Assembly (NCBI RefSeq): GCF_004764705.1
Contig: NZ_SHLX01000002.1
Location: forward strand, 310,001-374,000
Direction of reading: 5' to 3'
DNA: 64,000 bases
Source: Paenibacillus cymbidii
GTDB taxonomy: Bacteria > Bacillota > Bacilli > Paenibacillales > NBRC-103111
Shown: in pieces, positions 36,962 to 44,339 of the stretch
Layout of the letters: the number at the start of each line of letters is the position of its first letter
Position numbering within the stretch: position 1 is the stretch's first letter
The notes under the pieces: generated by a model
What the model saw: only the letters and a program-made list of their open reading frames with translations
What the model was told of the DNA's origin: nothing
Databases searched by the model: none
Made by a program: the position numbers and the translations under genes

Positions 36962-37018
36962 AATAATACCCTCCCTAATATAATCCCTTTGAAAAGGCTT
37001 TCAGCGTGCTGCACCCCA

Positions 37019-37047
37019 AGTATATAGAGGTTTGTGTGGCGTCGTAA
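37019..37047 (-). promoter_or_regulatory. Promoter of the second LplABC operon
   Basis: Minus strand: TTACGA (37047-37042), 17-base spacer, TATACT (37024-37019), about 60 bases before the TTG start. The weak -35 suits an activator-dependent promoter. Confidence 0.55.
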
Positions 37048-37140
37048 ATGAACGAATCCGACGATCCGATCGATTTTCAATGAATCGTCATGGTACGATG
37101 TGAGGAAAATGTGCCATTGCCACGGCGAACGTCTGTTGTT

Positions 37141-37183
37141 AAAAAAAAGAATTCCCCTGCCGGGCGAAATGCGGCAGGGGAAT
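37141..37183 (-). terminator. Terminator of the membrane AraC gene
   Basis: On the minus strand ATTCCCCTGCC and GGCAGGGGAAT form a perfect 11-bp stem around an 11-base loop, followed by TCTTTTTTTT. Confidence 0.93.
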
Positions 37184-37207
37184 GAATGGCAACCTATTGC
37201 GTATCCG

Positions 37208-39424
37208 CTAAAGCTGCTTCCGCCGATACTCAAGCGGTGTCATGCGATACGTTCTTTTGAACAGTCGGTTAAAGCTTTGCGCGTTGTTGTACCCGACTTC
37301 CTGCGCGACGTCCTGCACTTTCGACTCCGGGTGCAAAATCAGCTTTGCCGCCGCCTCCATCCGTACTTGCGTCATGTAATCGTAAATGGTGACCCCGGTT
37401 TCTGTCTTAAAAATCGTGTTCAAATATCCCGGGCTTAAATAAACGTTCGTCGAAATATCTTTTAACGACAAGTTTTGCCGATAATGGCGTTGGATAAACT
37501 CCATCGTTTTGCCGACAATTTCTGTATGCTGCTTCTGCTTCAGCTCCTCCGTCACACTCATGCTCCGGTCGATGAAGCTGATCATCAACTGCTCCAATGC
37601 CGCGATCGTATCCGCCTGCTGCACGCTGTCCCAAATGGACGGACCATCGATGCCCGCAGCTTCTGGTCTTCCTCCCATGTCGGCCAGCGCGCCGATCAGA
37701 TTGGAGCAAATTTGAAATACGGCATATTTAATAGAGCCGATCGAAGACGATTGGCCGGCCAGCATCCGAAGCAAATCGCGAACCGTCATCTTCGCTTTTT
37801 CGCTATTTTGCGTTCGAATACAGTCGAGTAAACCTTCCTCGAGCTGCTTGTCATAGAAGCGTCCGTTCGAATCGGCTGCTTGCACCGTTTCCCGGACGAT
37901 AATTTCGTTTTTGCCGATGAAAAACTTGCGGCCCAGCAGCTGCAGCGCTTCCTGATACGCAAGGAACAGCTTGTTTAGGCTGTCGAAGACCGGACTAATC
38001 GCCATCGTAATTTCCGCTCCGGCATCGCTGAGCGTCTCTTTAAGCTCAGTAAACAGCGCGTAAATGCCATCCTTCTCCAGCTCCGTATTGACAATGAGCA
38101 CGAGCCGGCGTTCGCCCATCACCGACAGCAGCATCGCCTGCAGCCGCTGATCAAAAAACAGCTCTGCTTCATCCACCATTGGATCAGTCAAGACGGTGTT
38201 TTCAAACTCCAGCACGGACACGACAAAATGCGGCTTGTCAAACGGCTTGCCGAGAAGCTGTACGATTGCCCATAACTTCTCGTCCTCCCACACTTTCCCA
38301 CTCAGCAGTTTGAACAAAGAATGCTGCTTCATGTATGGAAACGCCAGACCGAATTGCGACTGCAGTGTGCGGTTTTCCTGAAACAAATCGTTTACTGCGC
38401 CGCCGATCAGCGAATATTCGTCCTTGCCTTTTCCAAGTGTCGTCATCCGTTGGCGAATGTCGGCGACAAGGCGAGCAAGCGGCCGGTACAAGTAGAAGGA
38501 AAACAGATACGCCATCGCCAGCGATAGAAGCAATACGATGAGCACCGAATAAAAAATGACGTGGCGCAGCAGCTTGGCGGAGTCGACCACTTGTTTAAAC
38601 GGCTGCTCGTATATGATCGTCCAGCCGAGAAAATTCGATCGGGTTTTGCTCAAGAAATAATCTGTTTTGTCCAGCGTTCGCCGAATCGACGAGCCTTCCG
38701 AGCCACGAATGGACGAAAGCTGATTTTGCAGTGACTCCGCCTTGATGCCGGTGTTGTTAAGGATGAGTTGGTCACTATCATTAAAAATTAGCAGATCCAT
38801 CGGAATCGGATTGTCTGATGTTTGCAGGCTACTCACAAAATCCCGGGTGTCGATATTGATGACGATCTTCATCGCGTCATTGCTGGACACGTCTTTGAAC
38901 GTCCGTACGGCGCTCAACAGATTACGTTCCGTGGCGCCGAGCGCCGTAACCTTGCGCGGCGGCAGAACTGCGAATAGCCCTTTCGGCTCGACTTGCAAAA
39001 TGGTTTGGTCGAAAAACGTGTCCAAACTGTATTTGGAGTCCGCCAGTACATAATTTCCGTCTTTGTTGATCAAATAAATGGAAACGATCGATTTATTCGT
39101 GCCGGCGATTTTGCCGAATGACCGTATGACGCCGGCCATCGCTTCCGATCGGGCAGCATACGAATCGTTGGACTCAAACAGCTTCCAAACTTCGTCGCTC
39201 GCCATAATTTGTTTGATCAAATTATCGATTTCGACCAGTTGCTGCTCGATGAACAGCTTCTTTTCCCCAAGCAGAATGTTGCTGGACATGTCAACCTGCC
39301 GCACGATATGCGCTGTGCTGTTGTGAATCGCCACATAACCGATCGTGACGGCCGGGATACTAATTGCGGCAATGAACATAAGTAAAATTTTATAAAATCC
39401 CTTCTGCGTCTTAAACGGCTTCAC
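37208..39424 (-). CDS. Membrane-bound AraC-family regulator with extracellular sensor domain
   Basis: A 738-residue one-component sensor-regulator from the GTG at 39424 (GGGGGAG 5-6 bases upstream). One membrane span near residues 12-32 (ILLMFIAAISIPAVTIGYVA) and another near 290-315 (FYSVLIVLLLSLAMAYLFSF) enclose a ~260-residue extracytoplasmic Cache-like domain. A HAMP-like linker and a middle domain follow, and the last ~100 residues are AraC helix-turn-helix units (SLKDISTNVYLSPGYLNTIF, QEVGYNNAQSFNRLFKRTY). Such proteins sit next to LplABC operons in Paenibacillus and activate them when an oligosaccharide is sensed. It lies directly upstream of the second LplABC system on the same strand. 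Confidence 0.9.
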   Translation of the reverse strand: MKPFKTQKGFYKILLMFIAAISIPAVTIGYVAIHNSTAHIVRQVDMSSNILLGEKKLFIEQQLVEIDNLIKQIMASDEVWKLFESNDSYAARSEAMAGVIRSFGKIAGTNKSIVSIYLINKDGNYVLADSKYSLDTFFDQTILQVEPKGLFAVLPPRKVTALGATERNLLSAVRTFKDVSSNDAMKIVINIDTRDFVSSLQTSDNPIPMDLLIFNDSDQLILNNTGIKAESLQNQLSSIRGSEGSSIRRTLDKTDYFLSKTRSNFLGWTIIYEQPFKQVVDSAKLLRHVIFYSVLIVLLLSLAMAYLFSFYLYRPLARLVADIRQRMTTLGKGKDEYSLIGGAVNDLFQENRTLQSQFGLAFPYMKQHSLFKLLSGKVWEDEKLWAIVQLLGKPFDKPHFVVSVLEFENTVLTDPMVDEAELFFDQRLQAMLLSVMGERRLVLIVNTELEKDGIYALFTELKETLSDAGAEITMAISPVFDSLNKLFLAYQEALQLLGRKFFIGKNEIIVRETVQAADSNGRFYDKQLEEGLLDCIRTQNSEKAKMTVRDLLRMLAGQSSSIGSIKYAVFQICSNLIGALADMGGRPEAAGIDGPSIWDSVQQADTIAALEQLMISFIDRSMSVTEELKQKQHTEIVGKTMEFIQRHYRQNLSLKDISTNVYLSPGYLNTIFKTETGVTIYDYMTQVRMEAAAKLILHPESKVQDVAQEVGYNNAQSFNRLFKRTYRMTPLEYRRKQL

Positions 39425-39570
39425 ATTTACTCCCCCTGTCACCCGAAAGTGAAGCGCATACATTTTTACTGATTAGAAACAGTGCAAGAATTCAATCTTG
39501 TTGTCCAACAATCTTACAGCCTTATTTCAAATGAAGTCAACGATATGATACGACGATAATTCACATATAA

Positions 39571-39739
39571 CAATCAAAAAAGGTTGCGTCATACTTGGAC
39601 GGTTTTCCGGTGCTGCGAATCGGTGTAAACCTGATGACGGATCTTATCCACTATGATACGTACCAACTTGTCCTTTTGGGAGATCGTGAACGTCGAATAC
39701 GCCTGGATAGAGCCATGGATGCCATAAAGGAACGATACG
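39571..39739 (+). pseudogene. Y-family DNA polymerase (UvrX-like), 3' fragment left of the inserted element
   Basis: The plus frame reads SYLDGFPVLRIGVNLMTDLI, YDTYQLVLLGDRERRIRLDR and AMDAIKERY, the end of the little-finger domain and C-terminus of UvrX/DinB-type polymerases. It is open only from 39571; the catalytic palm and fingers are absent, so the gene lost its 5' part. At 39740 it is interrupted by the Tn7-like element and resumes at 40964. Confidence 0.8.
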
Positions 39740-39889
39740 TGTCTTGAGAAAATAAAGTATTAGACTTGAGTGCTTGATAAAACGGAGAAAAAGAAGTGAG
39801 TTTTTGTCAGCTTTCAGGATTTAAGTATTAGACTGACCATCCAAAATGAAACAGCGGCGGTCTAGGACTCGAAAATAAAGTCTTAGACT
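39740..39889. repeat. Left end of the Tn7-like element: three TnsB-like sites
   Basis: Sites AAAATAAAGTATTAGACT (39749-39766), GGATTTAAGTATTAGACT (39817-39834) and AAAATAAAGTCTTAGACT (39872-39889), all in the same orientation. Site 1 and its right-end counterpart at 40915-40934 are a perfect 20-bp inverted repeat. Confidence 0.88.
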
Positions 39890-39976
39890 ACCGCTGTCTT
39901 CATTGAGCTAACGTGTCCCGTTAGCGTAATAAATTCATTAACTTCGCCAGTTCTTTAATAATATAGAAACCATTCA

Positions 39977-40441
39977 TTACAGGGTAGTCCTTTGTTCAAG
40001 ATTATGTATGATATGGGGCGTTGCTTCATAAATGAAATGAACCAACTTTTTCATTTGTTCCACAAAATCTTTACTATCGGGAGCACCTATATTTACTGCT
40101 GTTTTTTGACCATTATATACTTCATTGAATAATGGGATTTCACGTTTGTATAGCTCCTTAATATAATCTCTATGAAGTTCACTCATTGCAATGATTACAT
40201 CGTACTCTTTAAAGTGATTTTCATGAAAAAGGGTTCTTTTGAAGTCAGAAGTATCTATATTCAATTCATTCATTATATTAAAGTGAATACCGGAATACCT
40301 GCTAATATCACTATTTGCTCTTATCCCAGCGGAAGCAACCTTAATTGAAGTCTTATTACTTCTGCTTAGAAAATCCTTCATACAATATTCAGCTATTACG
40401 CTTCGTGTAAAATTATCGGTACATACAAACATAATATTCAA
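39977..40441 (-). CDS. Low-molecular-weight protein-tyrosine phosphatase-like protein (element cargo)
   Basis: A 154-residue protein if started at the TTG at 40441, which has GGAG 9 bases upstream; an ATG at 40468 would add nine residues without a ribosome site. The P-loop is FVCTDNFTRSVIAEY, with Cys and Arg of the CX5R(S) phosphatase motif intact although CTDNFTR is unlike the usual CxGNxCR. The later acid loop is altered: IGAPDSKDF contains an Asp but not the usual DP pair. It could be a phosphotyrosine or phosphoarginine phosphatase, or an arsenate reductase-like relative. The gene is much more AT-rich than its neighbours and is the only gene inside the Tn7-like element, so it is horizontally acquired cargo. 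Confidence 0.75.
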   Translation of the reverse strand: MNIMFVCTDNFTRSVIAEYCMKDFLSRSNKTSIKVASAGIRANSDISRYSGIHFNIMNELNIDTSDFKRTLFHENHFKEYDVIIAMSELHRDYIKELYKREIPLFNEVYNGQKTAVNIGAPDSKDFVEQMKKLVHFIYEATPHIIHNLEQRTTL

Positions 40442-40526
40442 TAAAACCAACTCCAATCCACTGCCCATTTTATGGAATTATAGCAATGGAACAAGAAAAT
40501 TACCAACAATATTTTTAGATTGGTTA

Positions 40527-40833
40527 TTCAACTAAACTGCCCGTTAGTTGAACGAGGCAACCGAATCGATTCGCCGGCTGCCTCATTTTAGCGTAGAATT
40601 GAACTATCGTGCCCGTTAGCGTAAGTTCAAACACGTGGAGGAAGCTAGCGGAACCCAGCGCCCTTATTCATGAACACAACCCGATGAATCGCATCGCAAC
40701 GGAACTCAGCGCCGTTATTGGGCGTTTGGCAGGCGCATTTGCACCATTTTTTGCTGAATAACGGCGCTCAGTTCCGTTAAGCTGGCTTATAATCTATTAT
40801 TTCGTCCGGTAGCGGCGCTCAGTTCCGTTAGCT
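40527..40833. repeat. Cluster of hairpin repeats inside the Tn7-like element
   Basis: TTCAACTAA/TTAGTTGAA flank ACTGCCCG at 40527-40552. TTGAACT/AGTTCAA enclose TGCCCGTTAGC at ~40606-40635. A 22-bp inverted repeat with one mismatch (AACGGAACTCAGCGCCGTTA and two more bases at 40698-40719; its complement at 40757-40778) encloses a 37-base loop, with further half copies at ~40650 and ~40814. The string CCCGTTAG recurs at ~39907, 40541, 40612 and 40852. No gene is present between 40469 and 40872. Confidence 0.75.
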
Positions 40834-40874
40834 CCAGTTGGAACAAATCTGCCCGTTAGCTTAACACCGACGTC

Positions 40875-40963
40875 AGTCTATTACTTTATTTTCTCAGATT
40901 ACAACTTTATTTTCCAAGTCTAATACTTTATTTTTCAGTCTAATAGTTTATTTTGTTCTGACA
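40875..40963. repeat. Right end of the Tn7-like element: four packed TnsB-like sites
   Basis: AGTCTATTACTTTATTTT (40875), AGATTACAACTTTATTTT (40896), AGTCTAATACTTTATTTT (40917) and AGTCTAATAGTTTATTTT (40937), 20-21 bp apart, then GTTCTGACA to the end of the element. Confidence 0.9.
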
Positions 40964-41057
40964 ATACGGGAATAGCGCCATCAGGCGTGCCGTCTCAGCA
41001 GCAGAGTCCGGTGAGGCCGCCGAAAGAGGTCGTAAAGTTGGAGGTCATTACAAGTGA
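40964..41057 (+). pseudogene. Y-family DNA polymerase, last codons right of the inserted element
   Basis: After removal of the element, the frame of the left fragment continues across ATACGGG as YGNSAIRRAVSAAESGEAAE then RGRKVGGHYK and a TGA at 41055-41057. GGHYK is the usual end of UvrX-like polymerases. This proves the insertion point and the direction of the broken gene. Confidence 0.88.
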
Positions 41058-41072
41058 GCCGGCGAAAAAAAA

Positions 41073-41336
41073 TTGACTGAAAATGGCATGTGGGAGAGTA
41101 GTCGGATGATGCTACCGGAGCATAAAGAGCAAATTGTTGTTCACCGTCAAGAAGTGGTGAAACGGACGCAACCACAATTGGATGCCCAGGCGATTGAGGA
41201 AATGAATATGGATCTGCAGCATGCGATTCACGAAAAGCGAGAAGTCGTCATGACATTGTTTCATGAGGACGAAAACCGGTCCGTTATTGCTCGGCCACTG
41301 AAAGTAAATCAGCACAATCGTGTGAATCAGCCATAA
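41073..41336 (+). CDS. YolD-like protein
   Basis: An 87-residue protein of the YolD family, small proteins encoded behind Y-family polymerases (uvrX-yolD) in Bacilli. GMWESSRMMLPEHKEQIVVH is the family N-terminal signature, followed by LDAQAIEEMNMDLQHAIHEK. Translation may start at the TTG at 41073, 15 bases after the polymerase stop, although the ribosome site is poor. The C-terminal strand is shorter than usual, so the gene may be degenerate. With the polymerase destroyed it may be non-functional or expressed alone. Confidence 0.75.
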   Translation: MTENGMWESSRMMLPEHKEQIVVHRQEVVKRTQPQLDAQAIEEMNMDLQHAIHEKREVVMTLFHEDENRSVIARPLKVNQHNRVNQP

Positions 41337-41354
41337 TTTAGCTCCTTTAAAAAA

Positions 41355-41382
41355 GGCAACCAGTATTTCTTCACTGGTTGCC
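41355..41382. terminator. Bidirectional terminator between yolD and glmS
   Basis: GGCAACCAGT and ACTGGTTGCC form a perfect 10-bp stem around ATTTCTTC. An A-run lies on the left and CTTTT on the right, so it works for the convergent yolD and glmS transcripts. Confidence 0.9.
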
Positions 41383-41498
41383 CTTTTGGTCAGTAAAAAC
41401 AAATCTTTATTGTAAAAATACTACTCAGAACAATACTTTTTTGTTCAGAACAACACTTAATTGTAATGAGTCAATCAACACACCACTCCCGCCAAACC

Positions 41499-43328
41499 TT
41501 ACTCCACCGTAACCGACTTCGCCAAATTGCGCGGCTTGTCGACGTCGTTGCCGCGGGCGAGCGCGGCGTAGTAGGCGAGCAGCTGCAGCGGCACGACTGA
41601 CAGCGCCGGAGTAAGCAGGCCAAGCGTGCGCGGGATCGTCACGACCTGGTCGACCGACTTGCGCAACTCGTCGTCGCCTTCGAGCGCGATGCCGATGACG
41701 TAAGCGCCGCGAGCTTTGACTTCCTTGATGTTGCTGACGGTTTTCTCGAACAGGTCCTCCTGCGTCGCCAGCGCGATGACCGGAACGCCGTCTTCGATCA
41801 GCGCCAGTGTACCGTGCTTCAGCTCACCGGATGCATAAGCTTCCGAGTGAATATATGAAATTTCCTTCAGCTTGAGCGAACCTTCCTGCGCTACCGCATA
41901 GTCGAGGCCGCGGCCGATGAAGAACAGATCCTCGTGCGTCGCGATTTGTTCGGCGAGTTCCTTGATTGCGGCGCCTTGTTCAAGCACGCGCTCCACTTGC
42001 TCCGGCAGCGACTTGAGCGCAGCGATCGTGTGCGCGACTTCGGCCGCTTCGATCGTGCCAAGCGTTTGCGCCAGATGCAGGCCCAGCAGATAGAACGCGA
42101 TCAGCTGCGACGTGTACGCCTTCGTGGAGGCGACGGCGATCTCCGGCCCCGCCCACGTCGTGATGACATCGTCCGCCTCGCGCGCAACCGAGCTGCCGAC
42201 AACGTTCGTGATTGCGATGACGCGGGCGCCGTGGCGCTTCGCTTCGCGCAGCGCGGCGAGCGTATCGGCGGTTTCGCCGGACTGGCTCACGACGATGACA
42301 AGCGTCGACGGCTTGATGATCGGCGAACGGTAACGATATTCGGACGCAACGTCCGTTTCGACCGGGATACGCGCTAGACGTTCGATCACCGATTTGCCGA
42401 CCAAACCGGCATGATAAGCTGTACCGCAAGCCACGATATGAATGTTCGAGATGCCGCGCACGTCTTCGGCCGACATCTTCACTTCGTTCAGTTCGACACC
42501 GCTGCCGGCAACGTTCAGGCGCGCGCCCATCGTATCCCGATACGCTTTGGGCTGCTCGTAAATTTCCTTCAGCATAAAATGGTCGAATCCGGCTTTTTCC
42601 GCCGTCATAATGTCCCAATCGACGTGAAATATTTCTCGGGAAATAAAATTCCCTTCGATTGTCATCAATTCGACAGCGTCGCGTGTCAACACGGCCATTT
42701 CATTGTCGTTCAAAATATACACGTTGCGCGTATGCTCGAGAATCGCCGGAATGTCGGAGCCGATGAAGTTCTCGCCCTCGCCGACGCCGATAATAAGCGG
42801 GCTGGCCAGCCGCACCGCAACCAGCTTCTCCGGTTCGTGTTCGGTCAGCACGCCCAAGGCAAAAGCCCCCGTCATCCGCTTCACCGCGCGCTGTACGGTG
42901 CGAACAATGTCGCCATCATACAGATCGGCGATCAAGTGCGAAATGACTTCGGTATCCGTTTCCGACACGAAGCGATGCCCTTTGGCGATCAGTTCTTCCT
43001 TGAGCGCGATATAATTTTCGATAATGCCATTGTGCACGACGGAAAATTTTAGCGAATTGTCCGTATGCGGATGCGAATTGACGTCCGACGGTTTGCCGTG
43101 CGTCGCCCAACGCGTATGGCCGATGCCGATCGTGCCGCGCAGCGGCGATTCGCCGAGCTGCGATTCCAGCACCGCCAAGCGGCCTTTGGCCTTCTTCACG
43201 GCCAGGCCTTTGTCCGTATAAACCGCAACGCCCGCCGAATCGTAACCGCGGTATTCGAGTTTCTTCAAGCCTTCAATCAGGATTTCCTGGGAATCCCGTT
43301 TCCCCACATAACCGACTATTCCGCACAT
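41499..43328 (-). CDS. glmS: Glucosamine-6-phosphate synthase (glutamine-hydrolysing)
   Basis: A 609-residue enzyme that makes glucosamine-6-phosphate from fructose-6-phosphate and glutamine, the first step of amino-sugar and wall synthesis. The start at 43328 gives MCGIVGYVGKRDSQEILIEG with the N-terminal nucleophile Cys; GGGGAGG lies upstream. The glutaminase domain (residues 1-~240) carries GIGHTRWATHGKPSDVNSHP and SDTEVISHLI. Two SIS isomerase domains follow (VVSQSGETADTLAALREAKR, GRGLDYAVAQEGSLKLKEIS), and the end is KPRNLAKSVTVE. A glmS ribozyme lies in its leader at 43650-43834, so the mRNA is cut when the product accumulates. Confidence 0.97.
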   Translation of the reverse strand: MCGIVGYVGKRDSQEILIEGLKKLEYRGYDSAGVAVYTDKGLAVKKAKGRLAVLESQLGESPLRGTIGIGHTRWATHGKPSDVNSHPHTDNSLKFSVVHNGIIENYIALKEELIAKGHRFVSETDTEVISHLIADLYDGDIVRTVQRAVKRMTGAFALGVLTEHEPEKLVAVRLASPLIIGVGEGENFIGSDIPAILEHTRNVYILNDNEMAVLTRDAVELMTIEGNFISREIFHVDWDIMTAEKAGFDHFMLKEIYEQPKAYRDTMGARLNVAGSGVELNEVKMSAEDVRGISNIHIVACGTAYHAGLVGKSVIERLARIPVETDVASEYRYRSPIIKPSTLVIVVSQSGETADTLAALREAKRHGARVIAITNVVGSSVAREADDVITTWAGPEIAVASTKAYTSQLIAFYLLGLHLAQTLGTIEAAEVAHTIAALKSLPEQVERVLEQGAAIKELAEQIATHEDLFFIGRGLDYAVAQEGSLKLKEISYIHSEAYASGELKHGTLALIEDGVPVIALATQEDLFEKTVSNIKEVKARGAYVIGIALEGDDELRKSVDQVVTIPRTLGLLTPALSVVPLQLLAYYAALARGNDVDKPRNLAKSVTVE

Positions 43329-43649
43329 ACCAAATAAGCCTCCCCGAATGTAGGCGCACCTTGCCAAGCCCCCCGCCAAACCGTGCGGGCGCTTGCAAAC
43401 GCCGAATGATTTTCAATTCAAACTTTCACAAACTTTGCAAAAAAGCTAACGCAAAAACAGTTCCGCCATCCACCGCTTTGGACCGGTTTCGCCACCGGCG
43501 TCGCAAAAACGATGCTGCGAATGCACAAACGCACAAGCCGCAAACAAAATCAAACCGGGCCACACCCGGATCATGGCAAAAGCTGACGCCCGCACGCGCC
43601 GCGGCCGAATACTCCGTTTCGCCGCCGCACCGGGGCCGACTTGCTCCCA

Positions 43650-43834
43650 TTCTATAACCATCGCATTGGAATCTTGTCCGACCGGTCACCCGTTCGATTT
43701 GCCTTCCAATTCTCGGCACCGATGTATATGCCGGAAGGTCCCCGCCGATAATCCGAACACCTTCACCTCGTCAGCTTGACGCCGCTCCGCCGCCCATAAG
43801 GACAACGAACCGGACCCGCTCAAGCTCTGGCGCT
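43650..43834 (-). ncRNA. glmS ribozyme: glmS ribozyme (glucosamine-6-phosphate-activated self-cleaving RNA)
   Basis: On the minus strand the conserved elements appear in order: AGCGCCAGAGCTTG at 43834 (cleavage site and P1/P2 strand), AAGCTGACGAGGTGAAGG, then TTATCGGCGGGGACCTTCC (core pseudoknots), a P3 arm, and P4/P4.1 as ATTGGAAGG...GACCGGTC...ATTCCAAT. This matches the glmS ribozyme core of B. subtilis. Cleavage would fall just 5' of the G at 43833. The 3' limit at ~43650 is approximate. The ribozyme lies ~320 bases upstream of the glmS start, further away than usual; 43329-43649 holds no other gene. Confidence 0.92.
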
Positions 43835-43890
43835 TGGGGAAATCTGCAACCAACTGCCCACCTTTCCGTTTCGGACTGAAACATATTCCT

Positions 43891-43919
43891 ATCTTATTCA
43901 TTTTGATTCGCAGTTGCAA
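43891..43919 (-). promoter_or_regulatory. Likely promoter of glmS
   Basis: Minus strand: TTGCAA (43919-43914), 17 bases, TAAGAT (43896-43891), placing the start ~50 bases before the ribozyme cleavage site. The region 43920-44108 shows nothing else recognisable. Confidence 0.5.
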
Positions 43920-44108
43920 CAACTATTTAGCGACAGCAAATTACGACATGTCCCGCCGGAGCACGGAATCGTTTCGTACAACGGTCTGGTGAAGCTTCGA
44001 AATTGGTGTCAAGGCGTCCTTGAGCCGGATCGACTTCCAGCCCAAGCGCCGCCACAGTTCGGTTTATTCACGAATTCTCGCTTGAATTCGCTCGAAACAC
44101 ATCTCCCG

Positions 44109-44305
44109 CCAAAATAGCCCATGATAAATGGCTTATTCGCTTCATTTCTCTCGGAGCATAAAAAATAGCCAGTAAAAACACTGGCTATTCTAAGCAAATC
44201 GCCTCAAAATCGAACCTTTCAGCGAAATAGCCAATGATTTCACTGGCTATTTCGTTAAGGCCCGCCACTTTTGGCGAAATAGCCAATAAAACAGGGCCTA
44301 TTTCA
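44109..44305. repeat. Four-hairpin intergenic repeat block (hairpin family A, copy 2)
   Basis: Hairpins at ~44113-44138, 44164-44189 (AATAGCCAGT/ACTGGCTATT, perfect 10-bp stem), 44222-44253 (GCGAAATAGCCA/TGGCTATTTCG with mismatches) and 44273-44304. The order of hairpins and spacer words such as CAAAATCG match the block at 230-430. It lies 35 bases beyond the glmM stop. Confidence 0.85.
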
Positions 44306-44339
44306 AAACGATACTATGGCAAACCATGAATGAATAGGC

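Larger units (their letters stand above)
39740..40963. mobile_element. Non-autonomous Tn7-like mini-element, 1,224 bp
   Basis: The element begins TGTC and ends GACA; the first and last 27 bases match as inverted repeats at 22 positions. Both sides are flanked by ATACG (39735-39739 and 40964-40968), a 5-bp target duplication. The left end has three copies of an 18-bp site (39749, 39817, 39872) spaced 68 and 55 bp; the right end has four inverted copies (40875, 40896, 40917, 40937) packed 20-21 bp apart. That 3+4 arrangement, the TGT/ACA termini and the site core AATAAAGTCTTAGACT closely resemble the TnsB sites of Tn7. No tns gene is present. Cargo: an AT-rich LMW-phosphatase-like gene plus several hairpin repeats. 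Removing the element and one ATACG restores the host polymerase frame. Confidence 0.92.

Noticed and set aside
39907..40860. CCCGTTAG words as integron attC sites
   Set aside because: There is no cassette array, no matching core (RYYYAAC) pairs of proper spacing and no integrase; they fit better as part of hairpin repeats inside the element.
39740..40963. The element as a Tn402/Tn5053-type transposon, which also has TGTC ends and 5-bp duplications
   Set aside because: The 3+4 arrangement and the AATAAAGTNTTAGACT core match Tn7-type ends better; Tn402-type ends have different 19-bp repeats.
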